The notes beneath the pieces are model-generated. The model saw nothing but the letters and a program-made list of their open reading frames with translations, was not told the origin of the DNA and searched no databases. Of a DNA stretch of 64,000 bases, positions 46,770 to 58,888 are shown in pieces. The translations under genes were made by a program, and so were the position numbers. The stretch is taken from NCBI GenBank assembly GCA_023846275.1, contig CM043868.1, positions 15,967,755 through 16,031,754 of the forward strand, given 5' to 3'. The number at the start of each line of letters is the position of its first letter. Position 1 is the stretch's first letter. This DNA is from Vanilla planifolia. Lineage: Eukaryota > Streptophyta > Magnoliopsida > Asparagales > Orchidaceae.

Positions 46770-46832
46770 GATGAAGAATTTGATGCCGAAAGCTGCAGGG
46801 AGGATCTGAGACCATGCAAGAGACCTACTTGA
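46770..46832 (+). CDS. CRY2: Candidate terminal coding exon of the cryptochrome gene
   Basis: A pyrimidine-containing acceptor (TTTATGCTGTAG) is followed by a phase-0 open frame of 20 residues and TGA: DEEFDAESCREDLRPCKRPT. Joined to exon 4 (phase 0, ending NDPAKASK) it gives a 657-residue protein, inside the 610-680 range of plant CRY1/CRY2. The acidic and then basic composition suits the variable cryptochrome tail, but tails are poorly conserved, so similarity cannot confirm it. Intron 4 would be 13.2 kb. A transcript would settle it; a nearer exon before 36 kb remains possible. Confidence 0.35.
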   Translation, partial: DEEFDAESCREDLRPCKRPT

Positions 46833-47545
46833 TTGAGAATAATGAAACATCAGTGTGCACACAGTCATATGCTTCAGTTTGAGGCAATTTTCTGGAAAAT
46901 TAGAGCGACAGTATTGTGAATCAGGTTAGCATAATAATGTATAATAAATGCATGCCTTATGGATTACATTACTTTTTTTTTTTTAGAATCGAAGTTTTGT
47001 AAATGTTTATGGACACTCTTGCTGGGTTTCTCTTATGGGCTATTTCGATTCATTTTGATGCTTGCTTTGTGTTGCCTTCATTGGTTGGAATATTGCATTT
47101 CTGCTGTTAGCAAATGCTAACCATGTCAGATATGAATCGGAAATTATCTTTTAGGGGCTGTTTTTTATATCAATTTTTGTCTCAAAGATGAACATATGCA
47201 GGAGCAACACGATCCTTTGGATAGGAGAAATTGCTGGGTGATTGATTCTTATTCTAAAGATTTAGTTGGTGAAATGGTGCTTTTTGATTCCTTAACTGAA
47301 CCATGATTCATTCGGATTTTCTCTGTGCACCTCTTCTTCAGAAATCTTTTTCTTGAAGTTGTTCATGAAGCATTTGTTCAAGGATTCTACTGTCTTTACT
47401 ATTATTTGTATATTAATATCTGCACTTAATATTCTTTTTTTTTCATCTAGAGACTAGTCCCATCATTCCCATTTATAGATGTAGTCAATTGACCATCTGG
47501 ACATGCAAGAAGTTTCAAATTTCAGTTTTGTCTCTGTTTTGGTGA
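46833..47545 (+). other. Possible 3' UTR region of the cryptochrome gene
   Basis: If 46770-46832 is the last coding exon, the 3' UTR follows. A donor-like CAG|GTTAGC at about 46922 and an acceptor ATATGCAG at about 47202 could delimit a UTR intron. After 47203 an open frame of 34 codons ends at about 47307. No conserved protein motif is seen. Confidence 0.25.
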
Positions 47546-47600
47546 TGTTTGCCTTGTTTAACGTTGTGAAACTAAGTGATTTGCATATTCTATGAATTTT

Positions 47601-47643
47601 GCAAGTTTTACACATAGTTCACTGCAAGTTTTACACATAGTTC
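47601..47643. repeat. Tandem duplication, 23-bp period
   Basis: GCAAGTTTTACACATAGTTC occurs at 47601 and again at 47624. Confidence 0.9.
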
Positions 47644-47899
47644 GCATGACCTAAAGTTCCCTTTGTTGTATAAAACTCTACTCCATAATATCTCCATCTT
47701 TCATAGCAACCCTCTTCAACATATTTAATCCAACTTTCTCAAGCCTAGAAAATTTAATCTCTATAAATTCCTTTTGCTGTTGAGGTCCTGGTTCTCTTCA
47801 AATTAGTACTAGATCATCATCTTATGGCACTCTTTGCAAACTGTGATTGGGTAGGCAACTTGGACGACTTGGTGCATAATGATCACCATGGGATTGTTT

Positions 47900-48700
47900 A
47901 GTACTGTCTTAATATCTATGCTTTGCTCTCCCTACCATCAACATAAAAGTGATCATGAAGGGAACAAGACCTAGAGTTGCACTTCTCACACAACACCATC
48001 CATAAGAAAGTTAACAATTGCATGCGAGTAGATGATGGTATTTGGGGCATAATTGATCTCATATTCCCTTACCTTCATAACCCATTTTTTTTATCAAGAC
48101 CTCAATAGAATGTAGGATACGTCAAAGCAACTTGTCATTGGCCGCTTTGATCACAAGGGCTTGAAATGTAGCTTCGATCTTCACGAAGCAACAACAAAGA
48201 ACAAAACAAGTTTTTTTAGAGTGGATGGCTAGTTCTTGCTTCCTTTAGAAGATGCTTGATATAATAGATGAGCCTTTGGATGCTTTCATCCTAATCCTAA
48301 TGAATGAGGATGGTGCTCACCACAAAATTAGTTGTAACATGACAAAGTAGAAGGATCTCTTAGGGCAAGGTTTGAAGATGGTTTGTGTAATACTACAAGT
48401 CTTGTAGTATGTGTTTGCAATCATTGACCCATTCCATCTTGTGCTTGTTGTGCAATGCCTTGAAAAATGGAATGGAACAATCTTCAACAGGATAAGAATT
48501 AACTAAGGTTGGTAATCTTCTTATGTGCTTTTGAACTTCTTTTGTTTGGTTTGCTTAATTGTTGCTTTGATCTACTCGATATTTGCCTTCATACCATTTC
48601 CCAATGATCAATGATCAGGTTTTTTGCCTTGAAAAGTTTTCATGAATGATGTTTTGAGAGAATGGCTTTGATTAATGATGATCTAACTCATGGAAGTTCT
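47900..48700 (-). mobile_element. Tat-lineage Ty3 (gypsy) RT/RNase H fragment
   Basis: Across several frames on the minus strand, remnants follow the RT-RNase H order of Tat/Ogre-type elements. The words are ANIEXIKATI (about 48560-48600), ITNLSXFLS and a PFFKALHNKHK-like stretch (about 48450-48520), then YYTNHLQTLP, IYYIKHLLKEARTSHPL, KIEATFQALVIKAA and finally YEINYAPNTIIYSHAI (about 48040). These correspond to the SRAL-ETRYPP, FQAHPIVVLT and AIKAQALADF landmarks of the family. Stops and frameshifts are frequent, so it is dead. Confidence 0.7.
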
Positions 48701-48789
48701 CAAATAGAGAGATCTTGCAAAAGAAGGAAGGCATCTTAGGAAAAGATTGTAGGCCTTAAAAAATGGCAATCATGAGAAACCCCTTATTT

Positions 48790-50640
48790 AGTTAGAAAAA
48801 TGCTTGATAAGGTCCCGAGATTTGACCTGGAGCCCTTAGAAGATGTTATCGATGCCAATGTGCGAGATCGTCACCATTTTGGGTTTGGAGTCGCATCATC
48901 TCTTTTTTTTCTTTTGGATTTGGAAATACATTTTTCTATTAAACAAATAAATTTCAAAACTATTGGAATGCTTATTTTTATATATCACAATAAAAGTAAA
49001 AACTTTCAAATTTCTTTTAAGACATTAAGTTCATATAAGCACAACAGAATACTAAACCATGTATTTATCAAACCAAATAGATAATGAGATGACACAATAG
49101 TTGACATAACGAAATAGTAAATGTAAACAACATCTAAGAGTTCATTAGCTATCATTTTTATTAGTTTTTTAGAGACCCATGCTATGAATCATCATGACAT
49201 TAGATGTTAGAGTATAAAATAAGTTTAGCCAACTATCACCGGTTCAACGACCAAAAACAATGTAACATGTATATAAAATAAGAAAAGTTTAGGTCACGTC
49301 ATATCTTGGATCAATATTATAAAATAAACATGTCAATAATATGTGGTATGTATAAAAAAATAAATGTTATTTTATAGTTTAAAATCACCTAATCTTAGTT
49401 TAAGAAATCATTTAAATTTGTTCATTGTTTTTCTTTTATCTTTTTTTTATTAGTCTTTTAGTTGATATAGAGAAATACTTTTCATAAATAGATTGAACCT
49501 TTATTTTCCTGAAAACATCTTAGTTCGAGTAAAAATCGTTTCGAAAAGATAATCATTATTTTGTATAACCAATATTATTGTATTATTGAGATCATGTCTT
49601 ACCTTTTTGCTATCATTTGTTCTTCTCTTTTTTTTTTCTTTTCAAATTTGTATTAAGAGTAGTCATTTCATTGTTATTACTTCTACTCTTTCTTTTAGTG
49701 ACCTTTATTAATATATTTCATCATCATATTAATACAACATATTGTACACAATATTCTTATGGTGTAATAATTAAATCATGATGCTTCAAACAATTACAAT
49801 CAATAGCAATATATAATGGAATCACAATCATCTTAAAAACCTTATAGGTTTCAAACCAATCACCTTATTGTGGTCACTAAGCAACATATAAGAGCACACT
49901 AAATATATATATATAAATGTATAGGTTTGTTATCTTGTTTTTAAATTTTACTGGTCTTACTTTAGTTCGGATCTTAAAAATCATGTTTTTTAACAAACCT
50001 TGTCTTTCTCCTCTTTTAGGTTTTGTACAATTGAAAAAACTACAATACTCTTCTTGTTACAGTGTTTTTCTCAGAATTCTCTTGTCCCCTTACATGGCTA
50101 TTGTAGGAGATCCTTTTAAAAGCCCATAACTTTTCATTCTCTTTCTTCTTTTTTAGCTTAACTACACTTAGTTATTCTCCCCAAATTATCTAAAAAACCT
50201 GTACAACTCAAGCTTTGTCCCTTTTATAGTTCTCACACGTTTTTCCTCCTTCCCTAGCTTTTCTTATCCCCTTAATCCTTAGCAATCATTCAAAGGATTC
50301 ATCTATACATCTTCCTAACATTTTATTTTCTCTCAACCATCATGCTACCTCCTCTTCTAATGGTTTTTCATCTTGTGGATTTTGTCATTAGATTAGGCTC
50401 TTCTATTCTTTTAGGGATTAAGAATTTAGGAATTTTTTAAATAAAAAATTGATGTTAATTTAAAGTTAGATAAATTCATTATTCATTATTTTTTCAATCA
50501 AAATACCTTGAGGTCCTTAAGTTATAAAAAGGATCAATGGTGGTGAGGAGAAAATAATCAAAGAAGTTAGGAGATCTAAAAATTAGAGTACTTAAGGTAA
50601 TCTAAATTGAGAGGGAGATAGCTAGATTCTCAAGTAAGAA
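48790..50640. other. AT-rich intergenic DNA
   Basis: The frame at 48800-49084 (plus) is the longest and has no recognisable motif. No RNA gene or transposon signature was seen. Confidence 0.5.
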
Positions 50641-50641
50641 A

Positions 50642-51585
50642 GAGTTAACAAGTAGTTGGTCCTGAAGAAGAAATGAGTCTCGTGATATTTCTTGATGGGC
50701 TTGAGTTTTGGATTTTGTTTCTCGAAAAGGCAAATGTAGACAAATGTTGGTTAGAGATTGAAATCTACTATAAGGGTAAATTGGTTTTTAATAAAATAAA
50801 ATTGGAGTTTTTTTTTAACATGTTTTCTAGTATTCTTGTGTTTACTATTTCTTTGATGTTATCAAACACAATTTTGTTGTTTACTCTATGTTTAACATTG
50901 TTAACTTCGACTAAAAAATGAATCATAATTTGGTATTAGAGCATAAATCTTTCGTGGGAGATTATCTTGAGTAAAGCTTATGACTATGATTATGTTGAAT
51001 GAGTGAGTTGTTGAGAATAATAATAATAATGAAATGAAATAAGAAAGAGATGTCTAAATAATTGAAAATTGTATGTGGCCTTTTGACATAATAAGTGTAT
51101 CTTCCCATAGAGATAATGTGATAACGGGAGTCAATGGTGCCTACCTAGTTGACCTTTAGTTGGCAAGGACAAGTCTTATCTCATGTAGGAGGTCTAACAA
51201 GAAGATTTGAAGGAGGCCCTCAAAAGGTGATCTTGATAGCCATTGAGAATCTATGACATTGGGTGGAGAAGTTCTTGTGGAACTTTTCAAGTCAGAGGCA
51301 AAAGTCAATATCTCAACTTATGGAGGAAAGGTCAATGTTGAGAAAGTAGACATTTAGTTAAAATAATTGCAGACATAGAAGTAAGAGCAAGGGTGCTAAG
51401 AAAACAGAGTTAAGTAGTTGACCCTCATGAAGGAATGGGTCTCACATGGTATTTACTGATGGGCTTGAGTTTTGGATTTTGCTTCTGGAAAAGGGCAAAA
51501 GTACAAATGGATGTTGGCTAAAGGATGAAATCTATTATAAAGATAAATTAGTTTTTATTAAAATAAAATTGGAGGTCTTTTGACA
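50642..51585 (+). mobile_element. Small LTR element or TRIM with tRNA-Met primer site
   Basis: Two direct repeats, 50642-50815 and 51407-51585 (offset 765 bp), share words such as TGATGGGCTTGAGTTTTGGA and AAAATAAAATTGGAG. About 115 nt after the first, TGGTATTAGAGC at 50932-50943 matches the tRNA-Met primer site (11 of 12), preceded by a CA-ended LTR. The interval of under 500 bp to the second repeat has no pol motif. The right repeat stops early, so the 3' LTR is truncated. Confidence 0.6.
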
Positions 51586-51599
51586 TCGTTTATAATCTG

Positions 51600-51856
51600 A
51601 GAGAGAATTTTTGTAACCAGTGCATCCACGGCTTACAAGCCGCAAGTAGAACCGGAGAAGAGGATGTAGAGGAATTCTAGCAAGATCTCTGCTTCTGTAG
51701 ATATATGAGTTTGATCTGCTAAACTATCCGATCGAGTTTTTCCCTTTCCTGCTTCTGTAGATCTCTGCTGCTTGTTTTCTTCCCTGTACATTTGTTTCAG
51801 CGTTTAGTTAAAGCCGTTCTTTTTGCTTGCTTGAAACTGAAGAAAGGGAGATTAAC
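51600..51856 (+). promoter_or_regulatory. GC-richer leader-like block before an orphan first exon
   Basis: Composition rises sharply over its flanks. TGCTTCTGTAGAT appears twice (about 51700 and 51750) in a TCT-rich stretch like a plant 5' UTR. It runs directly into the ATG at 51857. Confidence 0.4.
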
Positions 51857-51891
51857 ATGTTGTATTTGCGGACTTTTGCTGCTACGGCAAA
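51857..51891 (+). CDS. Possible first coding exon of an unidentified gene
   Basis: ATG begins a short frame MLYLRTFAATA that ends at a perfect plant donor, AA|GTAAGTTT. The peptide is hydroxylated-residue- and alanine-rich with one arginine, as in some mitochondrial presequences, but is far too short to assign. No convincing second exon follows before the repeats that start near 52.7 kb. It may be a pseudogene fragment, a captured first exon, or the start of a gene with a very long intron. Confidence 0.3.
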
Positions 51892-53183
51892 GTAAGTTTA
51901 GAAACTCTTTAATTGGATCCAAATTGTGTTCAAAATTGAAAGATTCCAAATAGACCTTTCAAGAATTTTGATGTGTGAGAACAACATGGAAGAGATGTGA
52001 GGATGAATAAATGAAAAAAATAAATAAATAAAAGTAAATTACATGTGCTTTTCATGGACCCGGGAGGGAACACTCAATCGCATATTCCAGGTTTATGCTT
52101 TACCTTTCATTCACTGTTGGATTCCGTTCGCAGAAAAAAAAAAGCAAATTAAATACTCTAGTGAGCTTAAGCAAAGCAAATTGTATTTAAATAAACGGTT
52201 GTGATGCATTTCGTCACAACTGGTCAATTATCACGCACCGTCCATTGCTAAAGGATGGTACTTATTTTAATGGAACCATGTTTTATAAATCAATAATGCC
52301 ATTATCTCAAAAGCATATTGTGACGTACCATTTCTTCTCACGTCCATCACACAATAAAGGAACGATCATAGTTGAGATGAAGGTAAATTAATGGATGTTG
52401 TCATGCCATGTCAGCACATTACACATAATTGATGAGGATGAGGACTCCAGAGACTTTTTAAAAGGTAATAACGTGGAGGGACCAAGAAAAGAAAAAGTGG
52501 AAAGAAACTTTTTTGTATCTTAAGATATGTAAACCGGAAAAGGTCAATTTTAGTTTTGATAAGTGGGTTTGGATTGGTCTGAAGGCTGGACTGCTTTCCA
52601 GCAACATGTTAAGGATCAGCCTTGTTTGGTTGGTTTTTTTCAGCAACTTAAGACCAAGATATATCAAATATTATTATATTTTGACGTAATGCAATGAATT
52701 TTGTTACATTTTTTTATGAAAAAAATTCAAACTTATTATTAAATTATTTGATTTAGTATTATTTTATTGAATATATATAAATATAAGTTTAATTTTCTTC
52801 AAGTGTTTGAATAACTATTGATATATATGATACTTGATAGTATAGATAAAGATTTTATTGAGACTCATACTTAAAAAGATTTTCATTTGAAAGAAAATTT
52901 TAATAATTATAAACTAAAATTAATCAAATCTCATATTAAAAATTAAATTTAATATTAAAATTTTAATATAATCCTTTTGTATAGACTTATATTTTTTATG
53001 TTTTTGAATATTTACTTAAAATATATATTGAGCTAAACTGTGCTTTCAACTCTTACAAATATACTTGTTTTATAAATTAGGCTCGAAAGACACTAAGATG
53101 ACAACACAATAAGATTAAAAAGCATACGATCATAATATATTAATAGAAAAAAAATTATAAACTACACTTCAAGAATGATATTA

Positions 53184-53333
<150 letters not shown>

Positions 53334-53881
53334 CATAAAAAGGATAAAAAATCATAATAATTTAAATTTTAAAACAAACAAAATCCAACCTCTCAAATAT
53401 GCATATAGAAAGAAGAGGTGAGGATTAAACCAAAAAATAGAGGAGACAAAACCAACACATAGCAATAAAGTCATTGCCATAGTATTCACAGATGTTGATC
53501 TAAGTTTTGCAAACGAAAGTAATGATGGAGGGCACAACTGTTCCTTAATGAAGCATGCCTTGCTTGCCTCACTACTTTGTCATTACATCACTTTTCTACA
53601 ATTGCTTTCTGTGTTATCATTATCCTAATAATAATTTGTTTTATTGAAGTGGTCCTACTAAAGGGCCATCCCTCGTATTTTAGAAACCCAATTGAATTCA
53701 GCACTTTTTGAAGTTGCTCTTTATTCAATTAGTTGCTTTTTATTTCTTTTTGTAAAAAAATTTATATAACAGAATCCTTTCGTTACATAAGACATCATAA
53801 TTATCTTATCATTAATATTTTTTTTAAATAAGTTTAATGTTAAAAATTTGAAACAAATAAAATAATCATTATTTTTATTTT

Positions 53882-53909
53882 ATTATATATATATATATAT
53901 ATATATATT
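53882..53909. repeat. (AT)n microsatellite in copy A
   Basis: About 13 AT units at a site that is also AT-repetitive in copies B and C, with different lengths. Confidence 0.9.
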
Positions 53910-54251
53910 TAATGATTTAAAATGTCACACCATTATAGATGAGAAATGTAACTTTTGCATTGGAAATAATAATCCATTCATCACAAAAGTTCATTCAATA
54001 AAAAGACATATTTATTTAGTAATTTAATTTTATTTCATTTAAAAATATTTATTTGTTAATATCAAGTAACAAACAAACAAAAGATAATAAAGTTAATCAT
54101 CAAATATATTGACAATATCTAATGTGAAGTAATAACTCACATATTTATGAAAAGTAATATTATTTTCTTGATTAATAAATTTTTGATTAGGTGTTAAAAT
54201 AAAAAAAATTATAAGATAGCCAATGTTATGGACTTCAAATTAAATAAATAT

Positions 54252-54281
<30 letters not shown>
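54252..54281. repeat. (GA)n microsatellite in copy A
   Basis: About 15 GA units with one interruption. The equivalent tract in copy C is about twice as long. Confidence 0.9.
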
Positions 54282-54282
<1 letters not shown>

Positions 54283-54480
54283 GCTATTAAGGTGAGGATA
54301 AAACAAATAGAAGAAAAGAATTGAGGAAATGCTACAATAGGCTGGAGCTGGGGAAAGGAGGAGAGAATTAAGCTAAAGATGAATAATCATTTTACAAAGA
54401 AATCTTAATTTTATAATTTTTAATAATTAAAAGTTTTTTTAGCACAAGTCAAGCTTTTTTAAGAACAAGTTGATATCCCT

Positions 54481-55665
54481 TATGTATAGACTTATATTTT
54501 TTATGTTTTTTAAATATTTACTTATAATATATTGAGCTAAACTATACTTGCAACTCTTACAGATATACTTGTTGCATCGTCTAGGCTCGAAAGACATTAA
54601 GATGACAACACAATAAGATTAAAAAGCATACGATGATAATGTATTAATACAAAAAAATTTATAAACTACACTTCAAGAATGATATAAAAATAGATATATA
54701 TAATCATAAAAAGGATAGAAAATCATAATAATTATAATTTTAAAACAAACAAAATCCAACATCTCAAATATGCGTATAGAAAGAAGAGATGAGGATTAAA
54801 CCAAATAAAAAAGAACGTAGAAGAGATAAAACCAACTCAAGCAATGAGGTCATTGCCATAGTAATCATAAATGTTGATCTAAGTTTTGCAAACGAAAGCA
54901 ATGATGGAGGGCACAGCTATTCCTTAATGAAGCATGCCTTGCTGGCCTCACTACTTTGTCATTACATCACTTTTCTACAGTTGCTTTCTGTCTCACCATT
55001 ATCCTAACAATAATTTGTTCTCTTGAAATGGTCCTACTTGAGGGCCATCTCTCATATTTTAGAAACCTAATTGAATTCAGCCCTTTTTTAATGGATAAAA
55101 TTCTATTTGTGTTTTTATTAAAACAAAAAAAAACTATTGCCACAATAATACACATCTTACTTGAAATATGACATTATTCAATCAATTGCTCTTTATTTTT
55201 ATCGTAAAAAGTTTTATGTAATATAATCTTTTTGTTACTTAAGATATTATAAATAGCTTGTCATTGATATTTTTTAAATAAGTTTAATGAAAAAACTTAA
55301 AGCAAATAAAATAATCATGTTTTTTATTATATATATATGTATGTTTGATGATTTAATTTTCTCATCATTATTGATGAGAAATGTAACTTTTGTACTATAA
55401 ATAATTATCTATTTATTACAAAAATTCATCCAATTAAAAGACATTTATTTAGTTATTTATTTTTATTTTATATAAAAATATTTATTTGTTTATATCAATA
55501 ATAAACAAAAAAAAGATAACAAAGTCAATCATCAAATATATTGACATTATTTAATGTGAAGTAAGAAATCGCATATTTATGAAAAATAATATTATTTTTT
55601 TATTAATAAAAGTTTTATTAGGTGTTAAAATAAAAAAATTATAAGATAGCCAATGTTATGGACTT
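54481..55665 (+). repeat. Unknown repeat family, copy B (truncated at both ends)
   Basis: Starts at TATGTATAGACTTATA, equivalent to about 52978 in copy A, immediately after the end of A. It stops at AATGTTATGGACTT, before the GA tract. A and B thus form a head-to-tail pair with about 1500-bp offset. The core with ATGATGGAGGGCACA is kept. Confidence 0.85.
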
Positions 55666-55669
55666 TAAT

Positions 55670-58560
55670 GCAATTTCAATTATTGAGATATAAAGATGAT
55701 CGTGCAAGTAATCCAATGATTATATCGTCCCCTTATTATGAAGTCTTGCATGTTTTATCTCATGTTTGTGCACCTCTTCCATCATAGCTTGATGTCTTAA
55801 TACATTGCCATGGTGATGAAATGCATACTTGAACATTAGTATGAAAATATTGCGTATGAACAAATATTTTATATACTATGTCAATGGAGGGCTCTTTAAT
55901 AGCATCACATGACATAAATATTAAAGGATAACAATGTGGATAAATACTCATAACTATGATAGCAATTCTATGTGCCTTTCCTATATCATCAGAAAAAAAT
56001 TATTAAATTTTGTGTTTTGTTATGCAATATGAAAGAAAGCATAATATTTATATGAATTAAGTGTGATTTCTAACCAATAAAATCATTTTTAACTTTTCAA
56101 CAATGCTTATGAGTAAGATCAAATATATCAAGATAGGTGATAGAAGACAAATTGTATCTTTTGAGTTGAACTAGTTTGTTATATAAGTCTTTTTTTCTTT
56201 TTTTTTTCTTATTGTTTTTAGCTCATTGTGGAGGTTAACACATCATATACAAGACATTTATGATTTTTAGTTATTTGTATACATATTTTTATATTTTCTA
56301 AAGTTTTGTCATCTAGTTTAAGTCTAGAATTTAATTATGACTTTTATTAAGATTAATGTTTTGATCCAGGATACAAAATTTTGACAAACATACTATAAAT
56401 AGATTTTAAGAAGATAATGACTATAATGACACCAAAGTTTTAACCGACTAGCCTTACTTTATCAAAATAAGCTTAATTCTTGTTTGTTAAATGGATGGAA
56501 TTTCTTCAAGTTTATAAATTTATTTTGAAGCATAGAGTTGGTATATAGTGTTGATGTGAAAAAAGAATTAAAAAATTAGAATAAAAACATACTTAGACCA
56601 AAGGCAATAAAGTAATTATCGTTATAGCAAAATCGAAAAAGACCAACTTGATTTGAACAAGTTTTATTGTAAGTGTGTTCTTGATCAAAATAGTTCGATT
56701 TGGCATAGTTTGATGTGGGTTAGCATTTTCTAGCCTGATTTGTTTTGTTTCAACTAGGTTCAATGCCGCTCAGCTTTGGTTATACATGTTTTAGCTTATT
56801 TTGGTTTGATTCGTTGCAATTTAATGCACTTCTAGTTTGGCTTAGTTTGGTTTAATCCAATTTTTTTTTTTTGCGCAATTTAGATCAATTTAACTAATCC
56901 AAGCTAGGTATGGCTCGTGTTGACCTTATTCAACACGTGCTAACCCAGACTGAGACAATTAAGCATGATTTGGGCATTCAAACATGGTCTAACTTGAACC
57001 AAGGGCATTATAGGTGCGATTTAGTGAGTCGAGCTAGCTTTGAGACATTTGGGATGTGGATGGGATTAAGGGTGCCAAATAGGTGTGCAAGGTGAGGGTC
57101 AATGCGATTAGGGTGACCTACTGTATTAAAATTGGTTGGACAACTTCTAGACCCTTCTAAGCAACATGGGCAAGGACATGAGGTTGCAATGCAACTCACA
57201 TGAGGGCACCTTTAGGAGGAGAGAAATGTTTTGCAAAGCATGTCTATTTGGGTGGTGCATGAACCTAATATAAGTGATCTTGGTGGCTTGGGAAAGGTGT
57301 GCTCGAAAACTTGGGAAGAAAAAGTTATGAAAATATTTTGAAAGAGGAAGTTTCAATGTGCACATAGTTCGTCCCATATTCTGCAACAGGTAGGAATGAG
57401 GGCTTCTTGTAGCAATATGTGATGGATGATGCCAAATCTACTTCGGATTTGTTTTCTTCTTTTTTATTTTGGCGTCAGTGTTTCTTGAGAAATTCGATGA
57501 TCAGTGATGGGTGTTGTTTTTTTTATTTGCTTCTTCACATAGAAGAAGACAATTAAGATAAATATTTTGGTTTTAAGAGCATTTAAGATTACTTGATTAA
57601 GAACTCTCACATTCTTCACCATGAAGGTCCAAATATTTCATTAAGAGCTCTCATATTCATGATCATGAACTCTAAATTAATGGTGGTTATATATACATGT
57701 GATCTAATTACTGATTCATATTTTAGAGGTTTCATTGTAAAGAAAATGAATTCTAAGAGAGTTATAGAGAAGTTAGGGTGGAAAACAAATTTGTTCATGT
57801 TGAAAAATAATTTTTATTGGTCACAAAAAGATGTGATGTTGCTTGAATCATATTTATTAGTGGGAATTAACATATAGTTAAATAAATAAAATAGAATATA
57901 GGTATATGTACTTCAATAATATTCATCAAAACATAGGAATGAATTAAGCATACATATGCAGAAACATCAAAAGGAAGATAATCGAGATCACACATCCAAC
58001 CAATTTTAAGGCATGTGAGTCATAATAATAAATGCTATCACTAATCATAGAAATAAGATGTTAAATTTGTGGAGGTAAGTCACCCATTTAAGATAATACA
58101 ATGATATTATGTATTCAGTTTAACTTATGAATTCCAATCTACAAACAAATTTTTTCTATCACTTGGAGTACATCTACTAAAAATCATACTAAAATTAGTT
58201 AATCACCATTTACAAATCCTCTTACAATTCTCCTCTAAAGTATCTAATACAGGCTTAACAAAAGCACATGATATCAGAGCAAACAAAAAACATTATTAAT
58301 ATACAAAAAATACAACATGAATGCGTCACTAGGATAGGTCTTATTCCCTAAACAGGAAACATGAAAATAGATAAGGAACTTTTTTATTGATGGATAATGT
58401 AATGACACAGGTTCAATATAATCCTCTCTTTTCAAGTGGCTTAAGTAACAAATCAACAATAAGACATATTATAAAGATAAGATAAGGTTCAAACATGCAT
58501 AAGTGGATGTCATAAAAGGCAACATCCAAATGCTCCTTAAGAAGATTTTGAAGTTTTTCA
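55670..58560. other. Intergenic DNA with a less AT-rich block
   Basis: 56.7-56.9 kb shows repeated TTTGGTTTAG-like words. 56.9-57.45 kb is less AT-rich, with short overlapping frames on both strands, none of which I recognise. 57593-57877 (plus) is an open frame without a known motif. No gene can be supported. Confidence 0.45.

Positions 58561-58566
<6 letters not shown>

Positions 58567-58590
<24 letters not shown>
58567..58590. repeat. (AT)n microsatellite
   Basis: About 12 AT units. Confidence 0.85.
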
Positions 58591-58591
<1 letters not shown>

Positions 58592-58865
58592 ATTATTTAG
58601 TTATGTAAAATTTAATTTTTTTTATTTTTGTTTGAACTAGAATGGCTTTTGTGTTTACATTTCAAATAAAATTGAAGAAAAAAATATCTCAAATTTTGGA
58701 GCATATTGTGTAGATCACTTAAAATTGAAAGTTATTTGAGATTTCTAAAGATTTTAAGAAAAAAACTTCTAATTAATCATTTCCTCATGATTTAATGCAA
58801 CAATGGAAGACAGTACGAAGGGCTGCTAACAGGTTATTTAGACTTATCAAAAGGAAGAGAGAGAG

Positions 58866-58888
58866 ATATATATATATATATATATATT
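58866..58888. repeat. (AT)n microsatellite at the left edge of copy C
   Basis: About 11 AT units directly abutting the start of repeat copy C, after a short GA tract. The repeat may have inserted next to it or within it. Confidence 0.85.

Noticed and set aside
50673-50921. Plus-strand open frame of 82 codons
   Set aside because: It lies wholly inside the LTR of the small element and is not kept in the second LTR.
56910-57386. Cluster of short frames on both strands
   Set aside because: They overlap each other, show no family motif, and are broken by stops; no exon structure could be built.
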